DNA of 64,000 bases, from positions 3,477 to 67,476 of the forward strand of contig JBHEMD010000216.1 in assembly GCA_046262735.1 (NCBI GenBank), given 5' to 3'. The notes below the pieces were generated by a model that searched no databases, was not told the origin of the DNA, and saw only the letters and a list, made by a program, of their open reading frames with translations. Below, in pieces: positions 25,239 to 35,150 of the stretch. The DNA comes from AV17 sp046262735 (lineage in GTDB: Bacteria; Verrucomicrobiota; Verrucomicrobiia; Chthoniobacterales; UBA10450). Each line of letters opens with the position of its first letter. The first letter of the stretch is position 1. Position numbers and translations under genes: made by a program.

Positions 25239-26423
25239 ATGCGCGTGCCGTTGCTCGACCTGACAGAACAATATCGCGCGCTGGCCGAAGCTATTGGAGC
25301 CGAGCTGGACGAGATCTTTGCCACGCAGCGCTTCATTCTCGGCCCGAAACTAGAGCGGTTTGAGCAGGCGCTGAGTCGATATCTCGGCAGCCCACACGCA
25401 ATCGGCGTCTCCTCCGGCACAGATGCCCTTTTGGCAACGTTGATGGCAATGGAGATCGGGTCGGGCGATGCGGTCCTGACCACTGCGTTCAGTTTTTTTG
25501 CGACGGCCGGATGCATCGCTCGCGTCGGCGCGCGGCCGGTCTTCATCGATATTGATGGGGCCACGTGCAATCTCTCGCCGGCTGCCCTTCGATCATACAT
25601 CGACAATCACTGCCGCCAATCCGGCGGCAAACTGCTGGCGCCAACAGGTGAGACGATCCGCGCAATCGTGCCGGTGCATCTGTTTGGCCTGGCGTGCGAG
25701 ATGGATAAGATAATGTCGATCGCGCGCGAGCATCGGCTGCTGGTGATTGAAGATGCCGCCCAGTCAATCGGTGCGGAATACCCGAGCTCGGCTGGAGTCG
25801 CGAAAACCGGAACAACGGGCGATGCCGGATGTTTTAGTTTTTATCCGTCCAAGAATCTTGGCGCCGCCGGCGATGCGGGAGCGGTGGTTTGCCGCTCGGA
25901 TGGTTTGGCGAAACGGCTGCGGACCTGCCGCGACCATGGAATGGAGCCACGTTACCACCATGAGTTTATCGGCGGCAATTTCCGGTTGGACGAGATCCAG
26001 GCGGCGATCCTCAAGATCAAGCTCACATTTCTGGAGGATTGGGCGAAGGCCCGCCGCGCCGCCGCGGATTTTTATGGCGGTGAATTCGCGCGCAGCGATT
26101 TGATGGGTCGAGTTGCGTTACCAGCCGGACCGTATCGGGACCGCGGCCTAGCCAACCATCACGTCTACTACGTGTACGCTATTCGCACATCACAGCGCGA
26201 CGGATTACGCGAGCACCTTGCCCGACGCGAGATTGAAACAGCGATTTATTACCCACTGGGTTTGCACGAGCAAAAATGTTTTGCGTATCTCGGTTACAAA
26301 AACGGCGATCTGCCCGAAACGGAACGGGCGGCGCGCGAGATTCTTGCACTGCCGATCTATCCGGAAATTTCGCGCGACGCGCAAGCTTACGTCGTAAAGG
26401 CGATCGTTGATTTTTTTCGATAA
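25239..26423 (+). CDS. DegT/DnrJ/EryC1 aminotransferase
   Basis: 394 residues, PLP-dependent fold type I sugar aminotransferase. The start MRVPLLDLTEQYRAL is family-typical; the PLP-phosphate region is SSGTDALLATLMA, the Asp-Ala-Ala-Gln segment is VIEDAAQSIGA, and the PLP lysine lies in FYPSKNLGAAGDAG. Such enzymes transfer amino groups to nucleotide keto-sugars for surface polysaccharides. ATG at 25239 is chosen from the family start. No other nucleotide-sugar genes are adjacent. Confidence 0.9.
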   Translation: MRVPLLDLTEQYRALAEAIGAELDEIFATQRFILGPKLERFEQALSRYLGSPHAIGVSSGTDALLATLMAMEIGSGDAVLTTAFSFFATAGCIARVGARPVFIDIDGATCNLSPAALRSYIDNHCRQSGGKLLAPTGETIRAIVPVHLFGLACEMDKIMSIAREHRLLVIEDAAQSIGAEYPSSAGVAKTGTTGDAGCFSFYPSKNLGAAGDAGAVVCRSDGLAKRLRTCRDHGMEPRYHHEFIGGNFRLDEIQAAILKIKLTFLEDWAKARRAAADFYGGEFARSDLMGRVALPAGPYRDRGLANHHVYYVYAIRTSQRDGLREHLARREIETAIYYPLGLHEQKCFAYLGYKNGDLPETERAAREILALPIYPEISRDAQAYVVKAIVDFFR

Positions 26424-26483
26424 GGATCGACAATTAGCGTCCACCTCCGCGGCAATCCCTGTGTCTGCACGCGCGCAAGCGAA

Positions 26484-26567
26484 GGGTAGGTACCGAAGTG
26501 GCCAAACGGGGCAGACTGTAAATCTGCTGGCTTTACGCCTTCGCTGGTTCGAATCCAGCCCTGCCCA
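26484..26567 (+). tRNA. tRNA-Tyr (GTA)
   Basis: 84 bases of a class II tRNA. Acceptor GGGTAGG pairs with CCTGCCC (26560-26566), the anticodon stem GCAGA/TCTGC encloses CTGTAAA with anticodon GTA, a long variable arm follows, and the T-arm is GCTGGTTCGAATCCAGC. CCA is not encoded. Confidence 0.95.
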
Positions 26568-26587
26568 CTTCTTTTTGACCGCCGCTC

Positions 26588-27025
26588 TTAACGGCGACGG
26601 CGCCGTGTGCCGCGGGATTTGGCTCGGGAGGATGTCGATCGTCGGCGTGCTTTCGCTGCGCCGCGACGCCGAGCCGGACGTTTTCGCGCTGCCCGGGCGG
26701 TTGAGCGTTTCTTTGTCGCCTTGGGCCGCGCCGCTTTCTTTCCACGCGATTTGGCAGCGGCTCTTGTTCGACGACGTTTTGCGGGCCCTTTAGTCAGCCG
26801 TTTGAGCACGCGCTGCGCTGCGGGTGCAATTGGCTTACCGGCGGCTGCTCGTTTGCCGGCAATCGCACCAACCGCTCCTCCGACGGCCGCGCCTACCGGT
26901 CCCGCCACGCTTCCGATCAGCGCACCGGCTGCGGCGCCTGCCACCGGTTTGGAAATCGGTGGAATGTCGATGTTTTCAGATGGTTGCTGGGTTCGGCCTG
27001 TCTGTTCTTGTGATTCGTCAGCCAT
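26588..27025 (-). CDS. Glycine-zipper / histone-H1-like basic protein
   Basis: 145 residues in two halves. Residues 1-60 have an acidic, Gln-rich start and an Ala/Gly-rich zipper (GAAAGALIGSVAGPVGAAVGGAVGAIAG). Residues 65-145 are extremely rich in Lys, Arg and Ala (KKAARPKATKKRSTARAARK), like the tails of histone H1 and bacterial AlgP/Hc1-type proteins, suggesting nucleic-acid binding or compaction. A GGAG lies upstream of the ATG. Next to an RNA-binding RRM gene on the same strand. Confidence 0.65.
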   Translation of the reverse strand: MADESQEQTGRTQQPSENIDIPPISKPVAGAAAGALIGSVAGPVGAAVGGAVGAIAGKRAAAGKPIAPAAQRVLKRLTKGPAKRRRTRAAAKSRGKKAARPKATKKRSTARAARKRPARRRGAAKARRRSTSSRAKSRGTRRRRR

Positions 27026-27184
27026 AAAAATGCGGAGCTCCTTCTCGATTGGTGATTGATTCGTTAATCAATGTTCGAAGAACAACGGGGCCGCAGCCGT
27101 GTGCTGCTTGAACTTCTGCCGAATAGAGACAAAAAGCGCCTGATATCTTCGTCGATTCAAGAGCTTTTTGGAAGAAGCTGCGCG

Positions 27185-27556
27185 TTAGCGGCCGCGTCTC
27201 TGCCCACCTTCACGGCGGCCACCACCGTAGCCGCCGCCGCCGCCGCCATAACCGCCGCCGCCGCCGCCGTAGCCACGCCCACCACCGCCGCCGCCGGGCG
27301 GCCGAGCCTCGCGCGGGCGCGCTTCGTTGACAGTCAAGGGCCGGCCCTCGACGGTTTTGCCATTAAACTGCGTGATGGCGTTTTGCGCTTCCTGCTCCGA
27401 GCTCATCGTTACAAAGGCAAAGCCGCGCGATTTGCCGGTGAATTTGTCCTGCATCAGCATGACTTCCTGGACGGCGCCGGCCTGCGAGAAGAGCTCCTGC
27501 AGTTCGTTCTCGGTCGTGTTGAAGGAGAGATTTCCTACGTATAATTTGGTTCCCAT
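27185..27556 (-). CDS. Glycine-rich RRM RNA-binding protein
   Basis: 123 residues. An RRM with RNP2 (LYVGNLSF) and RNP1 (SRGFAFVTM) covers residues 3-80; the tail is arginine/glycine-rich (GGGGGGYGGGG repeats, then RREGGQRRGR), like cold-induced glycine-rich RNA-binding proteins of cyanobacteria and plants. It probably acts as an RNA chaperone. The tail is encoded by a CCGCCGCCG-type low-complexity stretch prone to length change. Confidence 0.92.
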   Translation of the reverse strand: MGTKLYVGNLSFNTTENELQELFSQAGAVQEVMLMQDKFTGKSRGFAFVTMSSEQEAQNAITQFNGKTVEGRPLTVNEARPREARPPGGGGGGRGYGGGGGGYGGGGGGYGGGRREGGQRRGR

Positions 27557-27732
27557 TGAGTTTACTGTGGAAAATGCGGCTAGGTTACTGTTCCCGCTTT
27601 TCGGGTTTCAAATCGCCACGGAGTAAACTCCAACTGACAATCCACCAACTACCGAGCTGCTGTTTTCGTCGGGGCTCATTTGTATGGTGAGTAAAGTGAG
27701 AAAGCAACAACAATCGCGGCGGAGCTAAGGTG

Positions 27733-28956
27733 ATGTTTACATCTAGCGTTTCCGGCGTGAAAAGTGCGCCAGCGCGTGTTGCCGTTGTCGGTGCCGGCAT
27801 CGTAAGTCCTTTGGGCTTTGGGCTCCACGAGACGCTGACGGCGCTCCAACAGGCAAAGGATTGTGTCACCCCCGTAACGCGCTTTTCGGTCGAGCGTTGC
27901 CGTTGCAAAACTGCCGGTCAGTTAAGCGACGAGCGCCTTGAGGGCAGCCACATGGAGCGACGCGATCGTCGCCTGCACCGGGCTTCGCGCATGATGATCA
28001 GCGCGCTAGACGAAGCATTAAGGCAAGATCGACAGTTTGCCCCGCAGCTAACGGTTATCGGCACCACAAGCGGCGGGATGACCTTCGGCGAAAACTACTA
28101 TCGCGCCTTACACCGCAGTGGCGACCTACGCCACGCCGCGGCTTGGATTGCTAATTACCCGCCACAAAAACCGATCATTGACGCGCAACAACGGTTTGGC
28201 ATTGAAGCTCCCTGCCAGGTGATCGCGAACGCCTGTGCCTCCGGCACAAACGCAATCGGTCACGCTTTTGAGTGTATCCGGTCCGGACGTTACGAACGCG
28301 TGTTGACCGGCGGCTACGACGCGCTTTCCGAACTCGTCTTTGTTGGCTTTGATTCGTTGCAAGCGGCCACACCGGAAAAATGTCGTCCGTTCGATCGAAA
28401 TCGCTCCGGCATGGTTCTGGGCGAAGGCGCGGCAGTCCTTGGACTGGAAAACTGGAAAACGGCGCGAGCACGTGGAGCCACCGTTCTCGGGGAGATCGTC
28501 GGGTATGGAATTTCGACTGACAATTTTCACATGACTCAACCCGATCCATCTGGCGCCGGGGCGCGGCTCGCCATGGAACGCGCGCTGGCGAGCGCAAACA
28601 TTTCGTCAGATGCGATCGATTACGTCAACGCGCATGGCACAGCCACGCTGTTCAATGATGCGGCCGAGGGCAAAGCGATCGCGCAATTGTTTGGCCGCGT
28701 GCCGGTGAGCTCAACCAAAAGCATGATGGGACACTCGTTAGGCGCGGCCGGCGCGATTGAGGCGATTGTTTGTCTGCTGGCGTTGCAGCATCAGTTCCTG
28801 CCGCCAAACATCAATTTTCGTGCTGCGGATGAAGATGTCGATCTTGCCATCGTAGCGAATGAATCGCGGCCGGCGTCGTTGCAGACAGTGCTCTCGAACT
28901 CCTTCGGCTTCGGCGGCACCAATGCATCGGCAGTGTTCCAGCGCGCGACCACATGA
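27733..28956 (+). CDS. Beta-ketoacyl-ACP synthase (FabF-type)
   Basis: 407 residues with the full Cys-His-His triad: NACASGTNA (C168), NAHGTATLFND and SMMGHSLGAAGA. It performs decarboxylative condensation on acyl carrier protein. AAGG precedes the ATG at 27733. The next gene, overlapping by ATGA, is a homolog lacking the triad, an arrangement like ketosynthase plus chain-length factor. No ACP or reductase genes are adjacent, so the product (fatty acid, polyene or other) is unknown. Confidence 0.88.
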   Translation: MFTSSVSGVKSAPARVAVVGAGIVSPLGFGLHETLTALQQAKDCVTPVTRFSVERCRCKTAGQLSDERLEGSHMERRDRRLHRASRMMISALDEALRQDRQFAPQLTVIGTTSGGMTFGENYYRALHRSGDLRHAAAWIANYPPQKPIIDAQQRFGIEAPCQVIANACASGTNAIGHAFECIRSGRYERVLTGGYDALSELVFVGFDSLQAATPEKCRPFDRNRSGMVLGEGAAVLGLENWKTARARGATVLGEIVGYGISTDNFHMTQPDPSGAGARLAMERALASANISSDAIDYVNAHGTATLFNDAAEGKAIAQLFGRVPVSSTKSMMGHSLGAAGAIEAIVCLLALQHQFLPPNINFRAADEDVDLAIVANESRPASLQTVLSNSFGFGGTNASAVFQRATT

Positions 28957-30086
28957 GTCTGGCGATTGCGGGGATGGGATGGGTCACCCCGCTGGGCAGC
29001 GGTATCGATTCGGTCTGGACCCGTTTACTCAAAGGCGAAGAAGCCGTGGCCGAGGAGATTGTCTCGCCACGTGGCAATCGACCTTATCTCGCATTCCGCG
29101 TGCCCGATTCCGCGCTTGCCAACCTGCCGCCGAATCCGCGGCTCCGACGCGTCAGCGCGATTTCACGCTTTGCCGTGGCCGCTGGTTTGCATGCATTGGA
29201 AAACGCGGGAGTGAAAGTCGACCCAGGAACGGCCGAACGAATCGCGCTCGTTTTCGCAATTTCGAATGGCGGCGTGATCTACACGAGGCGGTTTTACAGC
29301 GATATTGTCGCAACGGGCGCACAGGCGGCCAGTCCGCTGTTGTTTCCCGAGACGGTGTTTAACGCGCCGGCCAGCCATCTGGCAGCGCTGCTCGGGACAA
29401 CCGGCGCCACATACACTCTCGTGGGAGACGGCGCCGTGGGGCTGCTGGCGATTCGAATGGCCGAGGATCTCATGAACAATCAGGCCCTCGACTATTGCCT
29501 CGTCGTCGGCGCAGAAGAAGTGGACTGGCTGCTTTGCGCTGCGTATCGGCAGTGGCGGCTGCTGCGGCGGCAAGCGCCGATCGAGCCATTCAGAAAACCG
29601 CCGCGCGGAACGATCTTAAGCGAAGGCGGCGGGGCGATCTTGCTCGGTCGTAGCGGTCCGGTCCGGCTCGAAAAAACGCATCCCGGCGGTAATTACCGCA
29701 GCCGCAGAGAAGCAGGCAAAGTTTTGAAGATGATTTTTGCCGAGCTTGGCGGTGATGACAGCGAGTTTACCATTGCGAGTGCGAACGGCACATTTGTCGA
29801 TCAAGTCGAAGCTGAAGTGCTCTCGCAACTGGCTCCCGATACGGCGACTTATACGGTCAAGCCGGCTTTGGGCGAAAGTGTCGGTGCCGGCGGTGTGTGG
29901 CAGGTAATTGTCGCTGCGCAAGCGCTTCGGACCGGCAAGCTTCCCCCACTCCGTCGTGCTCCTGACGCACTGCCCTTTGCCACAGCCAGTTCGCCAGGCT
30001 GGCGTGGCGAAGCGACCCGTGCAGTGGCGATCAATTGCGGTCTAAACCAGCAGATCGCCGGCGTCCGTTTGGCCAGAGAAAGCTGA
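28953..30086 (+). CDS. Ketosynthase-like protein without catalytic residues (chain-length-factor-like)
   Basis: 377 residues of thiolase/ketosynthase fold. The nucleophile region reads TLVGDGAVGLLA instead of ACASGTNA, NAHGT is SANGT and KS..GH is KPALGESVGAGG, so Cys and both His are gone. Such partners form heterodimers with an active ketosynthase and set chain length in type II polyketide, aryl-polyene and related systems. Translationally coupled to the active ketosynthase (ATGA); the pairing is seen, the function inferred. Confidence 0.75.
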   Translation: MSLAIAGMGWVTPLGSGIDSVWTRLLKGEEAVAEEIVSPRGNRPYLAFRVPDSALANLPPNPRLRRVSAISRFAVAAGLHALENAGVKVDPGTAERIALVFAISNGGVIYTRRFYSDIVATGAQAASPLLFPETVFNAPASHLAALLGTTGATYTLVGDGAVGLLAIRMAEDLMNNQALDYCLVVGAEEVDWLLCAAYRQWRLLRRQAPIEPFRKPPRGTILSEGGGAILLGRSGPVRLEKTHPGGNYRSRREAGKVLKMIFAELGGDDSEFTIASANGTFVDQVEAEVLSQLAPDTATYTVKPALGESVGAGGVWQVIVAAQALRTGKLPPLRRAPDALPFATASSPGWRGEATRAVAINCGLNQQIAGVRLARES

Positions 30087-30179
30087 GGGCACAAGCTGCT
30101 CTCGGGCGCTGGTTTGAGCAGTGCTGCCGGGGATTTACCTTTGCAAGATGGCGTTGCTCCGGTACCTTCGGCGTCCGCC

Positions 30180-32423
30180 ATGCGAACGCCGCTAGGGTCA
30201 TTGGTCGCGCTGCTCGCGGCCGCTGGGTTAGCCAATGCGGCGATCAAAACTCCCGAAAATCTGCCGATCGAAATCACATCGAACGGTGAAACCAAATATG
30301 AGGAGGGCATCGCCACGGCGCGCGACAATGTCGCGATTCATATCGGCGACACGGACATCTATGCCGATTACGCCCAATACAATTCGGCTACTCACGAGGT
30401 GACGGCGGAAGGCCATGTGCGCATCTACCGCGATGTGACCGTTTACCTGGCGGAGCGCGCTGTTTATAACACGGACACCAAAGAGATTCGCGCCAGCCAG
30501 GTGAGGAGCGAGACGGACCCGTATTTTTTTAGCGGTGAAAACGTTTCCCAGATCACCGAGAACGGCTACCGGATTGAGAATGGCATCTTCACGACGCACG
30601 ACTCGCCGAACCCTGACTTTCACCTGCGCGCACACACGATCCGCGTCTACGAGAAAGACCGGGTCGTTTTTCAAAACGTAGTCTTATATGTCGGCAAAGT
30701 GCCGATCTTGTGGTGGCCATATCTCTACCAATCGCTCAACGACGCATTCAGTTTTTCCATTTCGCCGGCGTATTTGAGCTCATGGGGACCGTCGCTCCTG
30801 ACCGCGGTCAGTTTCCCAATCAGAGACAACATCAAAGGCCGATTGCGCCTCGACTATCGTGGCCGCCGTGGACTGGCCGTCGGATTCGAAGCGGACACGA
30901 AGTATGGCAAAGACGAGGAGAGCTGGGCGAAGCTGAAGACCTACTATTTGCAGGACCAAAATCCGTTGCTCAATCAGACGAACGCTTTGCGCAAGGACGT
31001 GCCGACCGGCCGATACCGCGTCAGTCTGCAAGACCGGACCGAGTTAACCGAGGACATTTACGGCATCGTGAATGTGACCAAGCTGAGCGACCCATTCCTG
31101 ATGCAGGACTTCTATCAGAGCGAATTCCGGATTGATCCCGTGCCTGACAACGTGATCGCTCTCGCCAGGACGAGCTCGTTCTACACCTTGACGGGAATCG
31201 CGCGCTTTCAAGCCAACGAATTCTTCGACCAGACGGAGCGCCTTCCCGAAATAACTCTCGATATCAAGCGGCACGCTCTTTTCGGCAGCCCAATTTTTTA
31301 CGAAGGTGAAAGCGGCTTTGCCAATCTGCGCCGAGAATTTCCGGCTGATTCTGCGTTTGAGAGCTATGGCACGACCCGCTTCGATTCGTTCCACCAGCTC
31401 ACCTATCCAAATACCTATTTTGGCTGGCTATCGGTCGTGCCGCGAGTCGGCTTTCGCGGCACCTATTACGGAGATAGCCGCGACCTCGGCAAAACGATCT
31501 TCCCCCTGGATACGAATCCCTTCGTCGACCCGGAATTTCTTCTTCCGAATCCGACGCCGGCCAACCCGATCCATTTCGCCGGCGACACTTTTCGCACCGT
31601 GTTCAATGCGGGAACCGAGGTATCGTTCAAGATTTCCCGCAGCTGGGAAAATGTGCAAAGCCGCGCGCTCGGATTGGACGGACTTCTCCATGTGATTCAG
31701 CCGCTCACCAATTTTTCTTACGTCGCTGAAAACGGTCCGAATCCGGCGGAGATTTTGCAGCTCGACCGGTTCCAGCCTTCGACGCAATTGCGGGCGATCG
31801 ATTTTCCCCAGTTCACATCGATCGACTCGATCGATAACTGGACCGTCTGGCGGGTCGGCATCCACAACCGGCTCGAGACAAGACGCGACGACGAAACCAT
31901 CACGTGGTTCGGGCTCGACACCTACCTCGACGTCAATCTCGACAATCCCTACGATCGGACGCCGTATTCGAATTTGTTCAATAACCTCGTCTTTGCCCCA
32001 TTGCCGTGGGCAAGATTCACCGTCGGTTCTCAGGTCCCGGCTTTCGACAAGGGGTTCACCGAGATCAATACCTCGGTCGTCGTCCAGCCGCTCTCCAACC
32101 TCCAAATCAGCCTGGGCCATCGCTACCTGAACGAAAACCCTTCTTTCGCCGACAGCAGTTTGTTCGTTGTCGGTGGCTACTACCGGCTGAATGACAACTG
32201 GGGCATCGGTCTTCAGGAAATTTACGAACAGGCCACTGGCATTCTCGAACAGCAGCGCTACGAGCTTTATCGCGATCTGACCAACTGGGTCGCTTCTTTC
32301 GGCGCCGTCATACGAGACAGCAACGGTGTCAAAGAATATGGCGTCCTCTTCACGCTGACACTGAAGGCATTTCCGAAATTTGGCTTCGACTTGAATTTCG
32401 ATCCTGCCGGCCCGGGCGAATAA
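30180..32423 (+). CDS. lptD: LPS-assembly protein LptD
   Basis: About 747 residues. A signal peptide (MRTPLGSLVALLAAAGLANA) is followed by an OstA/LptA-like beta-jellyroll (IEITSNGETKYEEGIATARDN... to about residue 200) and a large beta-barrel. WWPYLYQSLNDAFSFSISPAYLSSWGP is typical of the jellyroll-barrel joint. It places lipopolysaccharide in the outer leaflet of the outer membrane. ATG at 30180 gives the signal peptide. It follows the ketosynthase pair by about 90 bases. Confidence 0.88.
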   Translation: MRTPLGSLVALLAAAGLANAAIKTPENLPIEITSNGETKYEEGIATARDNVAIHIGDTDIYADYAQYNSATHEVTAEGHVRIYRDVTVYLAERAVYNTDTKEIRASQVRSETDPYFFSGENVSQITENGYRIENGIFTTHDSPNPDFHLRAHTIRVYEKDRVVFQNVVLYVGKVPILWWPYLYQSLNDAFSFSISPAYLSSWGPSLLTAVSFPIRDNIKGRLRLDYRGRRGLAVGFEADTKYGKDEESWAKLKTYYLQDQNPLLNQTNALRKDVPTGRYRVSLQDRTELTEDIYGIVNVTKLSDPFLMQDFYQSEFRIDPVPDNVIALARTSSFYTLTGIARFQANEFFDQTERLPEITLDIKRHALFGSPIFYEGESGFANLRREFPADSAFESYGTTRFDSFHQLTYPNTYFGWLSVVPRVGFRGTYYGDSRDLGKTIFPLDTNPFVDPEFLLPNPTPANPIHFAGDTFRTVFNAGTEVSFKISRSWENVQSRALGLDGLLHVIQPLTNFSYVAENGPNPAEILQLDRFQPSTQLRAIDFPQFTSIDSIDNWTVWRVGIHNRLETRRDDETITWFGLDTYLDVNLDNPYDRTPYSNLFNNLVFAPLPWARFTVGSQVPAFDKGFTEINTSVVVQPLSNLQISLGHRYLNENPSFADSSLFVVGGYYRLNDNWGIGLQEIYEQATGILEQQRYELYRDLTNWVASFGAVIRDSNGVKEYGVLFTLTLKAFPKFGFDLNFDPAGPGE

Positions 32424-32500
32424 CGAGAGCGCGGGACGAACTTTGGCCTGCGGCCTTGCGCTTCGCATATGGCGGCTAAGTTGTCGCCGCTCATTTGCCT

Positions 32501-33814
32501 ATGGACATTTCAATTATCGGCTCGGGCTACGTAGGTCTGGTCACCGGCGCGTGCTTCGCCGATATCGGCCACAACGTCGTCTGCGTAGATAATGACGCAC
32601 GCAAGGTCGAGACGCTGCGCGCCGGTAAAATACCGATCTACGAACCGGGACTTGAGGAAGTGATCCATCGCAACGTCTCCGCGCGACGCCTGCATTTTAG
32701 CGACAGTATCAAAGAAGGTGTCGATAATTCGCTCATCGTCTTTATCGCCGTGCCGACTCCGGCGCAGCCCAACGGAGATGTCGATCTTAGCTTCATCGAG
32801 AAAGTCGCCCGCGAAATCGCGGGTGTTTTGACCAGTTACCGTGTGATTGTCGATAAAAGCACGGTGCCGGTGAAAACCGGCGAGAAAGTGGCGGAATCGA
32901 TCAAACGCTACAACCGCCAAGGCGCGACCTTCGACGTGGTGAGCAATCCGGAATTTCTCCGCGAAGGCTGCGCCGTGCACGATCTGATGCACCCCGATCG
33001 AATTGTGATCGGCGCGCAAAGCGATCGCGCCATCGATCTGATGAAAAAAGTTTACGAGCCGTTCATGGCGCCGATTCTGGTCACCGATATCAACAGCGCC
33101 GAGCTGATTAAACACGCAGCCAATTCATTTCTCGCTCTCAAAATTTCATACATCAACGCCGTCTCCGCCATTTGCGAGGCGAGCGGCGCGGATGTGCAAA
33201 AGGTTGCCGACGGAATTGGAATGGACCGCCGAATTGGCCGCGATTTTCTCAACGCCGGAATTGGCTATGGTGGCTCCTGTTTCCCAAAAGACCTCGCCGC
33301 GTTCATCGCCATCTCCGACCAACTCGCGGTTCCGTTCAACCTCCTCAAAGAAGTGCAGCGGATTAACGCGGGGCAAAAGGAGCGCTTCCTCAAATCGATT
33401 CGCGATACTCTCTGGGTTTTGCGCGAAAAGAAAATCGCCGTTTGGGGCCTCACCTTTAAACCGGACACGGACGACATTCGTTCCTCAGTCGCGATTGAAT
33501 TGGTCGCCGATCTCTTGCGCGAAGGCGCGCACGTGACTGCCTACGATCCGAAAGGAATGGATAAGGCACGCGAGATCAAAGCGATCGCTGATGCGAAGCT
33601 CGCTGCTTCCGCGCTCGAGGCGGTCGAAGGCGCCGAGGCCTTGATCATCGCGACGGAATGGAATGAGTTCGCCAATGTCGATCTTACGCTGGTCAAGCAG
33701 AAGATGACTACCCCGATCGTGTTTGATGGTCGAAATCTTTTCGACCCGCAAACGATGGGGGATGTCGGATTCCATTACCATTCCATCGGTCGTGCGACAG
33801 TCGTGCCGCATTAG
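32501..33814 (+). CDS. ugd: UDP-glucose 6-dehydrogenase
   Basis: 437 residues. The NAD-binding start is ISIIGSGYVGLVTGACFAD; the catalytic Cys lies in GYGGSCFPKD, and FKPDTDDIRSSVAIEL is the C-terminal UDP-binding domain. It makes UDP-glucuronate for surface polysaccharides. ATG at 32501. Two AAGATCGACA-word copies (32779, 33676) both encode VDL. Confidence 0.95.
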   Translation: MDISIIGSGYVGLVTGACFADIGHNVVCVDNDARKVETLRAGKIPIYEPGLEEVIHRNVSARRLHFSDSIKEGVDNSLIVFIAVPTPAQPNGDVDLSFIEKVAREIAGVLTSYRVIVDKSTVPVKTGEKVAESIKRYNRQGATFDVVSNPEFLREGCAVHDLMHPDRIVIGAQSDRAIDLMKKVYEPFMAPILVTDINSAELIKHAANSFLALKISYINAVSAICEASGADVQKVADGIGMDRRIGRDFLNAGIGYGGSCFPKDLAAFIAISDQLAVPFNLLKEVQRINAGQKERFLKSIRDTLWVLREKKIAVWGLTFKPDTDDIRSSVAIELVADLLREGAHVTAYDPKGMDKAREIKAIADAKLAASALEAVEGAEALIIATEWNEFANVDLTLVKQKMTTPIVFDGRNLFDPQTMGDVGFHYHSIGRATVVPH

Positions 33815-33838
33815 CTCGCTGCGACTGCGGCAACGCGC

Positions 33839-35104
33839 ATGAGTGAACCCTCCGCGCGCGGTCTCGCGTTGGAGGCGCTGCGACGCTGGCGCAAACCAAA
33901 AAAAAACGCGGATGCAATCGTGGCCGATTTGTTCGCCGCAACGCCGCTCTCGGCTCCGGACCGCGCCTTTGCGCTGGGACTGTTCTATGGCGTGTTGCGC
34001 AATCTGACTCTGCTCGATTTTTGGATCGGTTGCCTCCGCCGCTCCCACTTGGCTGTCGATCTTCGCGACATTCTGCGTCTTGGCCTCTATCAATTGTTTC
34101 TTCTCGAAACGCCGGCACATGCGGCAGTGAATGAAACAGTCGAGCTCGCGCCAAAACGCGGCCGCGAGTTGATCAATGCGGTCTTGCGCGCGGCCGCCCG
34201 GCGCGGGGGCGAGTTACGACAGCGCGCAGTCGAGCAACCTTTGTCTGTGCGCGAATCGCATCCGCCATTTCTCATTGCACGCTGGGAAGAAAACTTCGGC
34301 CGGAAAGCGGCGGAAGAATTGTGCCGCTGGAACAATCAGCCACCGCCCCTGTATGCGCGAATCAATCGGCTGAAAATCGAAAGTGAAAACTTTGTTCGGC
34401 TTTATCACGATGCGCGGGTGGTGGTTGGCGCGCCTGAATTTGTCACGTTTGAAACCATGCCGGCGGCGGCTGTCGAACGCGGCGATTGTTACATTCAAGA
34501 TCCGAGCACCGCGCTCGCTTGTCGGCTTCTTGAAACGCGGCCTGGAGAGAAAGTGCTCGACGCGTGCGCAGCACCTGGCGGGAAAACGGCGTACATTGCC
34601 GAGCTGCTGCAAAATGACGGCATGCTCGTGGCGTGCGATCGCGCACCCGAGCGGCTTTCGCTGCTACAGCACAATCTGGAACGATTGGGTGCGCCCATCG
34701 TAGAGACGTTCCAAATCGATTGGACTCGCGACGCGATTCCCGAACAAATCGCAGCCATTGCGCCTTTCGATCGCGTGCTGGTTGATGCTCCCTGCACGAA
34801 CACCGGGGTGATGCGGCGTCGCGTCGATGTGCGGTGGAGATTAACCCCGGACGATTTCATGCGAATGCGGAGCAAGCAGATCGACATCGTGCAAGCTGTG
34901 CTGCCGTTATTGAAACAAGGCGGCGTCCTTGTTTACAGCACCTGCAGTCTCGAGCCAGAAGAAAACGAACAGCTGGTGCAAGGCCTTCTCGAGCAGATGT
35001 CGATCTTGCAGTTGGAAGAAGAGAAACGGTCGCTTCCGTTTCGCGACGGCTTTGACGGCGCGTTTGCCGCCAGGCTGGTCAAGACGGCCGCCCCCCAAAG
35101 ATAG
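33839..35104 (+). CDS. rsmB: 16S rRNA m5C967 methyltransferase RsmB
   Basis: 421 residues. An N-terminal NusB-like RNA-binding domain (residues 1-135, DRAFALGLFYGVLRN, PAHAAVNETVELA) is followed by a SAM-dependent RNA m5C methyltransferase: DACAAPGGKTAYIAEL, VDAPCTNTGVMRR and the nucleophile in YSTCSLEPEEN. It follows ugd by 24 bases. Confidence 0.93.
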   Translation: MSEPSARGLALEALRRWRKPKKNADAIVADLFAATPLSAPDRAFALGLFYGVLRNLTLLDFWIGCLRRSHLAVDLRDILRLGLYQLFLLETPAHAAVNETVELAPKRGRELINAVLRAAARRGGELRQRAVEQPLSVRESHPPFLIARWEENFGRKAAEELCRWNNQPPPLYARINRLKIESENFVRLYHDARVVVGAPEFVTFETMPAAAVERGDCYIQDPSTALACRLLETRPGEKVLDACAAPGGKTAYIAELLQNDGMLVACDRAPERLSLLQHNLERLGAPIVETFQIDWTRDAIPEQIAAIAPFDRVLVDAPCTNTGVMRRRVDVRWRLTPDDFMRMRSKQIDIVQAVLPLLKQGGVLVYSTCSLEPEENEQLVQGLLEQMSILQLEEEKRSLPFRDGFDGAFAARLVKTAAPQR

Positions 35105-35150
35105 CCACGCTGCCTTGCATCACGCGCCCGCGATGGAATCATAAGCTCCT

